DNA of 64,000 nucleotides from Epichloe hybrida (taxonomy: Eukaryota > Ascomycota > Sordariomycetes > Hypocreales > Clavicipitaceae): contig JAFEKR010000024.1 of assembly GCA_019022495.1 (NCBI GenBank), positions 682,001-746,000 of the forward strand, read 5' to 3'. The notes beneath the pieces were generated by a model, which was not told where the DNA came from, did no database searches, and was given only the letters and a program-made list of their open reading frames with translations. Below are positions 49,801-60,530 of this stretch, piece after piece. Position numbers and translations under genes: made by a program. Position 1 is the first letter of the stretch. Each line of letters starts with the position of its first letter.

Positions 49801-52130
49801 AAATAACTTAGCAAGCCCTAATAGTCTTATTCCTATGATTCTTGTCTTTAGTATATATCTATAAATAACTAATAAGTTACCGCCAAGTATATCTATTATT
49901 TAATAAGCTAAAGTAATCTATAAAGCCACTAATAAGGTCTAATAACTCCTAGCAAAGTAATAAGTTTATAATGCTCTAAGAACCTAAAATAGCCTAAATA
50001 CACTACTAACACACTAACTTCTATTACAGTTAGATATACGCGTATAGAGAGAGAAAGATAGATAGCATAGCCCTTATAAGCTTCTTACTACTAATAGAGA
50101 AACCTATACCCTTTAAATACCTTATAGACTAATAAGATTCTAATTAATAGTTATTAAACTATACTATTATAACTTATACTATACTAAAGAACTTTATAAG
50201 TTAACACCTAGAGGCAAAGACTAAGCTACAGATATAGATAAGACTTTAATAATTAAAGAGATTATCCCTAAAGCTTTAGAAATAAATAAGGAACTCCTAT
50301 AGCCTAAGAGAAAGTATAAAAGACTATAAAAGAAGCTTATAGTTTAATTTAACCTTATAGGAACTAAATATATAGTAACTACGTACTTAGTAAACAAAGA
50401 CTAAGAGGAAGTATTAATAAAGGAACTTATAGCTAATAGTAAGTTAAGCATAGTATTTATTATAGTAAAGAAAGAAGCTAATTAGGATCTAGCCCTTTAG
50501 TTATATTAAGAAGGAAAGATTATAACCCTAGGTAAGCCCTTTAAGCTATTAGATTAGATTAAGATTAATGCTTTGTAAGCCTATAATATATTTAGATTTA
50601 CGCTATTTAATCCTGCTAAGCATAGTAATAAGAGACTCTTTAAATCTTATATAGTAAGAGAAATTAAAGGCAAAGGAATAGCTATGCTATATAAAAAGTT
50701 ATAACTTATGATTTAAGGGATGAATAATAAAGGGAAGGAATTTATCCTAACCTAATCCCTAATAATCTAAAGATTAAGCTAATAATTAATTATCGCGATC
50801 GCACTATTACTTAGATCTAGAGGAATTATCCTATGGATTCAAGACATCACATAAGCTTACATATAATTAAAAACATAGCTTGTAAGATTGATTATTACTA
50901 TATTACCTAAGTAAATAGCATATCTATTCCCTAAAGGAACTATTATAGAAGTTATTAAGCCTTTATATAGAATTATAGAAGCTAGAACCTACTAGTTTGT
51001 AACCTACTTCTATTACTATAAAGAGATACTTAAGATAATAACTTTATCCTACAACCTATGCTTACTAATTATAGAAGAGAATAATAACAACCTCTTTAGA
51101 GTAGTTAGTATATAGACTAATAATATGCTAGGCCTTAGTAACTAGGATTTTTATAACCTTAAAGAAAAGGAACTATAGGAGGCAAATTTCTTAGCAAAGC
51201 TAAAGCAGAAGCTATTAGCTAAGAATCCCCTTATCTTTAATAGTTATATCCTTACCTAGAACGCTAATAATTTAATAGGACTTTATTAGAAAGGCTAGAG
51301 TAAGAAGATTAGGCAAATTAACTTATAATTACTAACTATAAAATAAAATTACATTAAACAATAAGCGTAAGGAAGTTATATTATAACTATCTATTAACCT
51401 AAAGCCCTTTACAACCTATTCATCGCAGTATAATATCAAGATCTAACTCCTAATAATATAACTTAATTAAATAAGTAACTTAACTAGCAGATCTAACATT
51501 AAGACTAAGGCTTATATTACATCCCTCTAGACCTTAAGAATGCGAAGTTATTTATGTTTATAGATAAATCCCTTGCTAATAATAAAGATCTAAGTTCCTA
51601 GATAGGATATGTAATTATTATTAGTAATAAAGAGGCAAAAGATAATATATTTACCTTAAGAGGTAATATTATTATATATAACTTAATAAAAAGCAAGCAT
51701 ATAACCTATAGCGCCCTCACTTCTAAACTATACTTAATAGTATAAGGTGCTAATATAGCCTATGTAATTACCACAACCCTTAATATAATTATAAACTAAT
51801 TAAAGATTAACCATATCCCTATAATTATCTATATAGACTCTTTTTTATTATATAAGTGTCTTATAAAGCTAGGTTCTATAAAGGAGAAATACCTTATAAT
51901 TAATATTATAGCACTTTAGTAATTATACAAGCAACAAGAGATTTACAAAGTATAATAGATTAATAGCAATAATAACCTTACTAACGTAATAATAAAGGCA
52001 TCTCTAAATAAGAGCCTTAAGACCTTTATTAACTTAAACAAAGCTATAATTTAAGTTAAAGGCTAGGTAAAGAGACTAGAGACTAGATAAGATTAATAAG
52101 AGTCTAGTCCAACTATAGCTAAGCTAATAA
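46900..52130 (+). pseudogene. copia-3 gag-pol relic
   Basis: Gag is at ~47,000-48,650 (by position; several 60-70-codon open stretches on either strand here are incidental). The integrase core at ~49,540-49,950 reads SPLEKIIYNTKKNFILAEFK and VKAYNSIRKVKRYYK. RT lies in the ~50,350-51,050 region. RNase H at ~51,530-52,080 reads NAKLFMFIDKSLANNKDLSS, IGYVIIISNKEAKDN and TNVIIKAS. About 70 bp absent from copia-2 sit at ~50,003-50,075, downstream of the integrase core. Stops are common and the copy is inactive. Confidence 0.87.
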
Positions 52131-52413
52131 GAAGCCCTTATTTTATTTCCCTATATCTACTTATATTTATTTCAAATAATTCTAATTTTATTACGTTTTT
52201 TAAGCTTTTAGAGCTTCTAATTAAGCCTACTTCCTAATCCGTAGATTAAGCGATTTTTCCTTGCATTTTATTACTAACTAATAGGGAGTCTAAATTTAAT
52301 ATTAGACTTACTTATCCTTATATAGGCTTATTTTATTTATATACCTACTAATTCCCTCTTTTAGTATTAGATATATCCTACCTTACTTTCTTCCTAAAAA
52401 GAGAAGTTACTAG

Positions 52414-52645
52414 TGTTATAATAACTAGGTTAATATTAGGTTAACTACTAGGAAAGTGAAGCATATGCGGCGACGCCGCATTATAATTAGCTACACCTAT
52501 ACGCAAGGCACACACGTAACTTACGGCCCCCTTTTTCTTGTAGCCACATAACGCTATAGATAGCTTCAATCCTTAGACCTTATTATATCATTAAACCTAA
52601 CCCTACGTTGCACTAGTGTATACCAATCCCTTAGTGTAACTAACA
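52414..52645 (+). repeat. copia-3 3' LTR (232 bp)
   Basis: Partner of 46363-46594. Starts tgttataataac (RIP form of tgttgcgacaac). Confidence 0.93.
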
Positions 52646-52910
52646 GGTTAAGTAATTAGAAATTAATAGTAAGAAATTACTTAAATAATTAGAAAAGTAT
52701 ATAGTAAGTTTGTAAAAAATATATATTAAGATTAAATTACTATACTAACTTTACTTATTACTTATTACTTATAAAACTAATAAAACTTATCTTTTAAGCT
52801 TATTTCTAAGAAAAATATTAAAAACTTCTTTAAAGTAAACTTATTTTAATAGAAAATCATTAATATCTTACTAAATAAGCTAAAAAGAAGTAAGTACTAT
52901 AATTAGTAAA

Positions 52911-53499
52911 ACTCACTTTAGACCCACTTTAATATATACCTTCTTTTTAAGAGAAAATCATACATATCTAAGCAAATAAGCTATAAAGAAGTGAATACTA
53001 TTATTATTAGGACCCACTTTAGACCCACTTTTATATATACTTACTTTTTATGGGGGAAATCATAAATATCTTACTAAATAAGCTATAAAGAAAAAAGTAC
53101 TATAATTAGTAAAACCCACTTTAGACCCACTTTTATATATACCTCCTTTTTAAGAGAAAATCATAAATATCTAAGCAAATATTCTGTTAAGAAGTTAACA
53201 TAATAACTAGTAAGGCCCACTTTAGACCCACTTTTATATATACCTCTTTTTTAAGAGAAAATCATAAATATTTAAGTAAATAAGCTATAAAGAAGTTTAT
53301 ACTATTATTAGTAAGACCCACTTTGGATTCACTTTTAAGTATACCTTCTTTTTAATAGAAAATCATATACATTTAAGCAAATAAGTAATAAAGAAGTTAC
53401 TACTATAATTAGTAAGACCCACTTTTATATATACTTACTTTTTAAGAGAAAATCATAAATATCTAAGCAAATAAGCTATAAAAAAGTTAATTATATTAT
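52911..53499. repeat. ~101-bp tandem array in hAT-3, about 6 units
   Basis: Units start at ~52,911, 53,011, 53,113, 53,213, 53,312 and 53,417. Each has ccactttagacccacttttatatatac, a ctttttaagagaaaatcataaatatct segment and aagcaaataagctataaagaagt. It is homologous in its first part to the array in hAT-2. Confidence 0.88.
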
Positions 53500-53807
53500 T
53501 GTTGGATTCACAGGGTATTGAATTCAATGTAATACAGTCGTGAGCCCGAAGAATAGTATCATTATTAATTATCTATTCTAGGCTACGTTGTTTGTTATTA
53601 TGATTGATTGAGTTATAGGAAAAGAGAGGTAAAAAGCTAGAAGTTACGATACATAAAGGGAAAAAGGGGTTGCGCGTTTGTGTCCCTACATTTCCTAGCT
53701 AATTAACGTGCTGGGTTATGGGTTATATGTGGGGTCCGCGCGCGGCCCGAACTTCTGCCAGGTAATTGCGGCTGCGACGCGCGATTAATATTACCTTTGT
53801 TCTAATA
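53500..53807 (-). repeat. copia-4 3' LTR (308 bp)
   Basis: Matches 3880-4186. As written on the plus strand it runs tgttggattcac ... ttctaata. The adjacent internal ttctctctttt is the complement of the polypurine tract. Confidence 0.92.
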
Positions 53808-54289
53808 CTAGAACTTCTCTCTTTTAATATAATTATTAACACGCGATATTAATCAGAGAAATAAAAAAGAAAGATAGATTAAGAATGTGATTAATAGGGG
53901 ATATAAGGAAAAGAACTTATAGCCTGTCTAGGCGTATAGTTGCTAATAAAAGGGAAATAACAATCTTGCTTAGCCTATAAGCTTGTGTAAGGATAAGTAG
54001 GTCCTTCTGAATTCTTTCTTTTCCTTAAAATAATATATATACCACACCATAGCGCGTATACAATATCTTCCTCCTCCTTAGTAATACCTTTATCCTCCTA
54101 CGCACTACTATTAATTTCTGTGGTTTACTAGGAGGGCCTAGTGGGCTAGCGTAGTTGTGGCCGCTAGGGATGTTAACTATAGGGGCGTAGATCCCCTGCG
54201 TATTACTATCTTATCCCTATGGCTACCCTCCTAGAGAATTACCTTTTCCTCTTACTGCGTGTATTATGCGTAGGTAACCTATCCCTCTA

Positions 54290-57200
54290 TCTAGATAGTT
54301 ATCTAGTTAGTTAAGATAAAGCTCTTAAGGGCCTTATTAGGTAATGCCTTTATGAAGGCATTAGCTAGGTTATTCTCTCTATTAATCTATTAGATCTCGT
54401 AGAGTTCTTGGCGTTTATATAACTATTAAAGGGCTATAATATTAATTATTAGGCGTTTCTCCTTTATTATACTAAGCTTAATAAGGCACTTATATAAGGA
54501 GTATAAATTCGTATATGCAATAACTAGGATCTTCGGGAGCTTTAGTTAGTTAGTAACTAAGTTTAGGGTAGTTATAATTACATAAGCTATATTAACACTA
54601 GCTACTATGCTATAGACTTCTAAGGTAAGCACGCTTTGCGTAACTCTCTTGCTCTTTGTTAAGCTGAAGTGTATGATATTACCTTTGATTATAAACTTGC
54701 TATTAGTGTAGTCTTTGTTTGCTAGGATAAGTACATATCCTAGTTATAAGGATAGGTCCTGGTTATTAGTAAAGGATCTATCTATAAAGGCAAAGAGCTT
54801 TGCCTTCTTAAGGTTAATTAGGATAAACGTTAGACCTCTCTCTGGGTGATCTATCTACTACTTTAGGTAGTGATTAAGGGCTTTTACGTCCTCTAGGGTT
54901 AGCTCCTGGTATTATATAGTAATAGATAGGTTAAAGTAAGCCTCTAGTTAGCAGATTAAGGCAATATAAGTGCCTTAGGCCCTCTGCTTAATGTATTTGC
55001 GCTTTAAGTTAGTTATTAGAACTAACTCTAACTTATTACTCTGCCTTTTCTACTAGATCTTAATAGTATTATTCTCTAGTAAGATAATACTACTGTTAAA
55101 TATGAGAGGGTAGTCCTAAGTTAGGAATTGCTTTAGCTTTATGTTAAAGCTTACTATAGTAAGCTAGGTCTCTTCCTTCTTAGAGAACTTCTTGTCTAAG
55201 AGGCTGATTATGTTATTGGTCTGTATTTTAACGTAGGTAAAGTTAGGGCTTTCCTTTGTAGTTATAAGCAGGTAGGGATTATACGTAGAGGTTTCTATCT
55301 AGAGGTTCTCTCTGTGATGCTTATAATACGTAACCCACTAGTGTGTTCCTGCCTCTGCGAGCCTGTAAAGGGGTTTTATAACCCTTAAGATTATACTAGG
55401 CGGGTAGAGATGCTGTATCTGAATTAGCAAGCACGCTAGGATTAGCCGCTCTAGTAATGTATAGGCCTATATATAAGCCTAATAGATATCTCTTAGCTAG
55501 ATAAGGAATTTCCTTAATCTTACTAATGGGGCTATTGCGAGGATAAGACGTTAGCTTGCGCGTTGAATTGTTAGGGCCTGTGTAAGAATAGCCTATTTCC
55601 CTTTATTCTTATACCCTTGGATTATAAGGCGTGACTTTTTATAGGGTTTTGTTATCTTGCCTTTAATCTTATTAATAATTTAGGAATTAAAGATCCGAAT
55701 CCTACTATGTTCTTCCTTGTTAAATATAATGAATTTAAACATACCTTACTTAATTAGAGTGTTAATCTCCGCTTTTATTAATAGCTTAAATGGTTTGCCT
55801 AGGGTCTTAATGATTCCTTTCTTACGTAGCTTAATTATGAGAGCTAGGTTACTATATTCTTTTGCTAATAGGAAGGTATTAGCACCTTGAGGCATTACGG
55901 GAGGGTTCTTCTGTGGCCTTCTGTGTCCTTACTTTAGTGGTATTAGTAGTACTATGTTCTTATTACAGGCCTCTTGCCCTTTCTTTCCTTCCTCTTTACT
56001 AGGCTTTACTATTTTCTTTATACTAGGATTATTATAGTAGGGCTTAATAGATGTTAACCTAAAGGTCTTTAGGCCTCTAGGTATGTTAAGTGTATAGTTT
56101 TCTCTAGTAATTACTAGTAGCTTATATGGACCTGCCTATCCCTTGCTTTCTTGCTAGACCTTAACCTTTAATCTAAGCGGTAGGCTAAGGGTCTTTAAGG
56201 TGTCTAGGCTGTTGCGTTTAGTAAGGGCCTTATTAACCTTCTAGATGGCGTGGAGTCTCTTAATCTCTTTGGTAGCCTTCTATACTATAATCACATGCTA
56301 TGTGATATTAGGCGATAGCGGGGACTTATTTGTTATGCGTGGGTAGGCTCTAAAGATAAGGAGGGTTAGGATAAGACTGTTAGGGCCTGTGGTGTTATTT
56401 AGGGCCTTAATTACTATTTAAAGGGTAATAGGTTCTAGTGTTGTAAGGCATTTGTGTCTAATTATATTATAGGCTCTTTAGAGTGGCTTATAATACCTTT
56501 TAACTTTCCCTATGCTATGGTGTGCCTTAACAGGGACTTCCTTAATTAAAATTAATATTAAAGCTACGAATTATCTGAATTTATTGCTATGGAAGTTCGT
56601 TCTAGCGTCTATAATAATAAAGTCTGGGGGGCCTAGGTAAGCATTAATCTAGTATATTTGGAGGGCTTTCTAGGTTGTTTTTGTAAAGATGTTGTTAAGG
56701 AATTTCGCTATGTTAAACGCTATGCCTATATCTATAGCGTGGAGTGTAAAGCGGTTGCTATCTAGGTAAAAGATATTTACTATTACTTTATAATTGAAGC
56801 TATACTTATCTTTAAGGGTGAACTTAAAGTGATTAGGGCTATTTACATATATTTAGTATTAGTAGTAAATTCTCATTAGCTCCCTAATAGCTTTAATGTT
56901 AATATTATGCCCTAATCTATAGAGAACCTTGTGTAGACGTTAGATTAATAGATGTCTAAAGCGGCGATATAATTGCTATAGCTTGCCTTCTGTAAGGTAG
57001 CTCTAAGTAACTGCTTCTTCTTTCTGTGTAAGAAGTATCTAGGCGTGGCCCTATTTGCGTATAATAGGGACTTTAATATTTCCTTATTATAGCATGTTCT
57101 TAGAGATGTTAAAGTTGATCTTTAGATAGTCTATATTATTAAGGGATAAGAGGAATAGAGTGTTTATAGGGATGACCTAAAAGAGGATATTTCTAAAGGG

Positions 57201-58283
57201 AGTAGGCACGTTAGCTGCTCTAAGCGCGATAATTAGGTCTCCCGCGCTGAATCTAACTAATGCCTTCTTCTCTGTTAATTCATTAAGCTATAATGTGGGC
57301 ATCTAACGTTGTAAAGTAAGGAATTGAGGGTGCCCTGTGGTAGAGAACTTTGCGGCTCCTGTATTAGGCATAATCCCTTGGAATGTCGCATAGGAATAGC
57401 GATCTTCTAATATAAATATTACTAGGGCTTTATTCATAAGTTCCTGCTAAAAGGGGTCTTCTTTGCTTAGACTATGATAAGCTGCTTGCCTTGTTAGGAA
57501 TTGAACTATTCTTTCGCTATTAATCTAGGTTCTGTGAGTAAAGAAGCTTGTAGGTACTAGCCTGTCTATATTATTAGGGCTGTCATTAAATCTAATACTC
57601 TTTATGTACTAAGTGATTTTATTATTAATAGGGGATAGAGACTTGTAGTCTCCTTTATACTATATGAGGAACGAATAATACGAGTTATTAGTTAGGTCCG
57701 TGAGGTAGTGATTCTTGAAGTGTTAAAACGCCTTCTTATAGTTCTCTTTAGGGTGCTTAGATGACTAGTATCCTTCCTTACCATATACGTAGCACTTCTT
57801 TATGTAGGGAGCACCTCCTCTTCCTTATGGTTTTGAGGGGTATTAAGTCTCTTTTCTAGTCCTGTTATATCTTTAGTTAGTCTAGAATTACTCTAGGGTT
57901 ATAGCTTTGGTTGGGAACTGTTAATAGTTTTTCTTCTTTTTCTTAATAAGACGAAGGGTTATTCTAATCTATTTACAGAACTCTTGTAGTCTGTCCGGCG
58001 GATTTATGATCGCTCCTCTGCACTCTAGAATACTATAATAGGCTCTAATAAGTTAATTCTAGAGTGCCCTTTTAGTTTAGCCTACTTTGGGCACTGCTTG
58101 TTGTAAGATAGCTAGTCTTTCTATGAGTTTATTAAAGTATTTAATTATTAACTTGCTTGGGTCATTATTTGCTATCCCTTGTAGGGAAGTGTTGTTTTAC
58201 TCTAGCAGATATCTTTACTATATATCCTTGGTTTTGAATTGTTCTCTTATATAGCTAATAAGCGTAGGGAGATCTTATGGTTA
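54290..58283 (-). pseudogene. copia-4 gag-pol relic (5' truncated)
   Basis: Minus-strand order: gag C-terminus and protease side (~58,283-57,000) and integrase core (~56,470-56,800; IDARTNFHSNKFR and VPVKAHHSIGKVKR, normally D.GTNF.S.EFR and VPVEAHHSIG.VERYH). RT follows at ~54,950-55,720, opening with FKFIIFNKEEH.RIRIFNS and SRLIIQGYKNKGK. RNase H is at ~54,420-54,830 (KKAKLFAFIDRSFTNNQDLS, LGYVLILANKDYTN). It is the best preserved copia pol in the window, with relatively few stops. The start codon and most of gag are absent, so the copy is dead. Confidence 0.88.
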
Positions 58284-59346
58284 TCGCTTCAAGTGGCCAT
58301 CATTCCGATGTCTGAGCCACGTCAAATGGTATCCTGTACTAACAAATGCCTGCGGGATTGTTTGCTCTTCCGCTATCTAATCGAATGCTGCCCTTGTGTG
58401 TCCTCCTCTGTGACCCGAATAGTCCGAAACAATAGAATGATGCCCGTCATGATGTAATTGGAATCAATAAATGAAGAGTGCTCGCCAAAGATGAGCTGAC
58501 AACGCACAGGAAAATAATGTCCAAGTGTGGATGAAGAGAGGGAGATGGTACCAACACCAACAGTGGATGTGTGCGGCATGTGAAGATGCTCCACAACATG
58601 GAAGGAAATGGAGAACGAGGTTGATGCAGGAGAAGCTTCCGAACTTCATGCTAGATAGCCGACAGGAGAGGCGTTGAGGCCATCGAGTCGGCGAGAATGA
58701 GATGCGTTGCCGGTGCCACTGAGGGACCCTGGACACGTGAAGGCGAGTAGACCAGCACAGCTGGTGGGTGGGGACACGGGACGGGTAGTGAATACGAATC
58801 AATCCGTTGAGGTTGAGGTATTAAGGAGAGGGGGGGGACTTGAAGGATCGGAAGCCGGGATATATCGGTCTTTGGGCTTGACCGCATCCGACGTCTGAGC
58901 AGTGAGAGGGTGACTGTGGTTGGGTGTTGTTGATGGGTGTTGTCTGCTGAGTTCAGAGCCTCTCAGCGGCTTATCGCGCGTCTTCCGCCAAAGCATGCGT
59001 CCGTCTCCGTTGCAGGCGCCGACTATTCCCGCGCCAGTGCAGCCCGTTTGTCATGGCAGCGATGTCGGTGAATCCGTGACCAGCGAGTCAAGCCCACCAA
59101 AACTGCACTGGATCGCGCGCGCTGCTCGGCCGAATTGTACGTGGGGGGAAATCTGATAAGGTGGTGTAAAGAGAAGATGGTGTGGGGTGGGTGAGTCAAC
59201 AAAAGCTTATGAGTGAGACCCGGTGTACTAAGTCGCATGCGGTGTGCGTGTGTGTGTGTGTGTGTACGCATGTGTGTGAGAGGGAGGGTGAGGACGCGTC
59301 CAAAACGGCGCGCCGACAAAGACAATGGCCGAAGAGTCATCCTGCT
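58284..59346. other. GC-balanced intergenic DNA next to the TE block
   Basis: The first ~1 kb of non-repeat sequence. Base composition and CpA/TpG content switch abruptly to normal at 58,284. Overlapping open frames of 60-112 codons occur on both strands (for example 58,464-58,802 minus), but none shows a family I recognise or a codon pattern that beats its opposite frame. A (GT)n microsatellite lies at ~59,245-59,280. It probably includes the 3' flank of the gene at 59,347-59,817. Confidence 0.6.
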
Positions 59347-59817
59347 TCATTCGCCCGACTCGGTGATGGTTGTGAGAGAGGCTTGCTTGTTCTTGGGGCT
59401 CTTTTTCGGACTGCTCTTTCGGACTCTCAGTGCGACTTGGCGGCGACGCTCCTTCTCCATCTTGACTTGTCGAAGATATTCCTTCTGCACCGTGACTCGT
59501 TCACATTCCCTTCTGAGGAATTCTTCGTCGGATATACGGGGCGGCGAATTCATGGGAACTGTGGCGGGAGAGGAGGAACTGCTGGAGCTAGAGACGCTGT
59601 ATTTGTCGTCATCAAACGGATCCGAGGGGAAGAGGTCGTCGTCTGAGAGGTAAGAAGTCGCTCGCGGCTCCTCGTGCTTCGAGTCTGATAATGATGAGCG
59701 TCTCGGCCAGGAAGGGAATGCGCAAGAAGAATCGTGGTTTCGAATGTTGTTGAAGGAAATGTCCAGCGGTGCTGACATGGTGCTCAAAGAGCTATACGAC
59801 CCGTACGAGCCGTACAT
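59347..59817 (-). CDS. conserved fungal small Ser-rich, basic-tailed protein of unknown function
   Basis: Encodes 156 residues. The frame opens further upstream (to 59,922), but I choose Met at 59,817: the sequence then begins MYGSYGSYSS, and the ATG has A at -3 in an AC-rich fungal-type leader (cacaatacaATG). From N to C: a Gly/Tyr/Ser-rich start, a short CAFPSWPRRSSLSDS motif (~residues 33-47), a Ser/Asp-acidic segment (YLSDDDLFPSDPFDDD), a run of eight Ser, and a C-terminal charged helix RRECERVTVQKEYLRQVKME then KERRRQ, ending in a Lys/Ser-rich tail (SSPKKSPKNK). No signal peptide or membrane segment. From memory this layout resembles short conserved hypothetical proteins of Pezizomycotina; no biochemical role is known to me. 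It appears single-exon. An antisense frame of similar length (59,182-59,646 plus) is a shadow. Confidence 0.75.
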   Translation of the reverse strand: MYGSYGSYSSLSTMSAPLDISFNNIRNHDSSCAFPSWPRRSSLSDSKHEEPRATSYLSDDDLFPSDPFDDDKYSVSSSSSSSSPATVPMNSPPRISDEEFLRRECERVTVQKEYLRQVKMEKERRRQVALRVRKSSPKKSPKNKQASLTTITESGE

Positions 59818-60530
59818 TGTATTGTGCTGTGTGTGATGCTTTGATGATTTGATGCTTCCTTTGATGGTACGATGGGTACGGTGATAAAGTAAGGTCCTGC
59901 GGAGGAAAGAAGAGTATAACATTTGTCATGACTCGGCAAAGTCGGTGATGCGAGAGCGGGCTACCATCAACGAGATATATAATAACATATACGAATCATC
60001 AAGCAAGGCACATGGGTGAATCATCTGGGGCTACGAGTTGCGGTCCGGATGGGGAGGGAGAGGGGGTGAGGGGGGGGGGGTGAAGAGGGTGAAGGGGTGA
60101 AGGGGGGTGCGCGGGAGGTGCGCGGGAGGTGCGCAGAGGGAGAAGGAATGGGGCATGAGAAAGAAGGAAAGTTGCTTTGGCTTCCCCGGAAGGGGAGGAA
60201 CGAACGGTGAAGGCGTGCGGCAGGAGGCAAGGAAGGGAGGGGTGTGTGGGCGGTCGGACCAGCAAGGAACAATCAATCCGCCAGCACAATCCGCCAGCCA
60301 TTTTCTCTTTTCTCCCATTTCTCCCATTCTGCCCATTCTGCCCAATTCGGCGTGAAACCGCCGCCGGGGCACTTGCGCGCGGCGTTTGGCCCGTCTCCTC
60401 CCAGGCAACAAACGGCGACCTTGGAGGAATGAAGATGAATGCATCCTTCGAGTCGCCAATACCAGCCCTGGCTGTGTTCTGACCGCCTCCTGAGAGCACG
60501 CACACCCAGTGCTTGATCAGATATTACGCA
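59818..60530 (-). promoter_or_regulatory. probable 5' leader and promoter of the 59,347-59,817 gene
   Basis: Upstream of the chosen start on the minus strand. The near part (59,818-59,880) is AC/CA-rich (catcaaagcatcacacacagcac), typical of a fungal 5' UTR. Further up, 60,055-60,145 is a nearly pure purine tract on the plus strand, so a pyrimidine tract on the gene's sense strand; CT-rich tracts are common in strongly expressed fungal promoters. Frames of 60-168 codons across 60,000-60,500 arise from this low-complexity DNA. No TATA box position can be assigned with confidence. Confidence 0.45.
60053..60150 (+). repeat. G-rich purine tract with short repeats
   Basis: Contains gagagggggtgagggggggggggtgaag, three ggtgaag-type units and two gcgggaggtgc units. 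Several runs of three or more G lie within 100 bp, enough to form G-quadruplex or triplex structures in principle. Confidence 0.85.

Larger units (their letters stand above)
46363..52645 (+). mobile_element. copia-3: Ty1/copia retrotransposon nested in hAT-3
   Basis: A 6,283-bp element with 232-bp LTRs (46363-46594, 52414-52645) and a perfect TSD ggtta (46358-46362, 52646-52650). The leader directly after the 5' LTR is ctaattagtagtta, as in copia-2. The polypurine-like run aaaaagagaag lies upstream of the right LTR. Plus-strand integrase, RT and RNase H relics are present. The left LTR has little RIP (aaccgggttaacatcgggttgacc), the right one more. Confidence 0.93.
46168..53499. mobile_element. 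hAT-3: third hAT-like element, split by copia-3 and truncated by copia-4
   Basis: The left end cagagctttac shares cagagc with hAT-1 and hAT-2, and is followed by a dense subterminal (ATTAC)n tract with complementary (GTAAT)n (46,174-46,340). Copia-3 interrupts it at 46,362 with TSD ggtta. The sequence resumes at 52,651 and contains a ~100-bp tandem array related to that in hAT-2. The right TIR is not present: copia-4 begins at 53,500. Identity as hAT rests on the left terminus and the shared internal motif, since no TSD can be tested. Confidence 0.7.
53500..58283 (-). mobile_element. copia-4: Ty1/copia element truncated at the AT/GC boundary
   Basis: Same family as copia-1. The 3' LTR (53500-53807) is on the left. 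The internal region runs 53,808-58,283 on the minus strand and covers part of gag through RNase H, then stops abruptly. Copia-1 continues at the equivalent point (~2,190) for another 1.65 kb plus the 5' LTR. No LTR or TSD is visible at 58,283; the GC-balanced sequence starts directly. RIP is light to moderate. It retains the ~2.55 kb that copia-1 lost. Confidence 0.92.

Noticed and set aside
58464..58802. 112-codon minus-strand frame
   Set aside because: Cys/His/Trp-rich mixture with no family resemblance, overlapped by equally long frames on the other strand.
59182..59653. 154- and 146-codon plus-strand frames
   Set aside because: Antisense to the better supported gene at 59,347-59,817 and running through a (GT)n microsatellite (repeating CVCVCV).
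59999..60505. 168- and 142-codon minus-strand frames, with plus-strand frames of similar length
   Set aside because: Pro/Ser-rich products of the pyrimidine tract; three frames are open together, which signals composition rather than coding.
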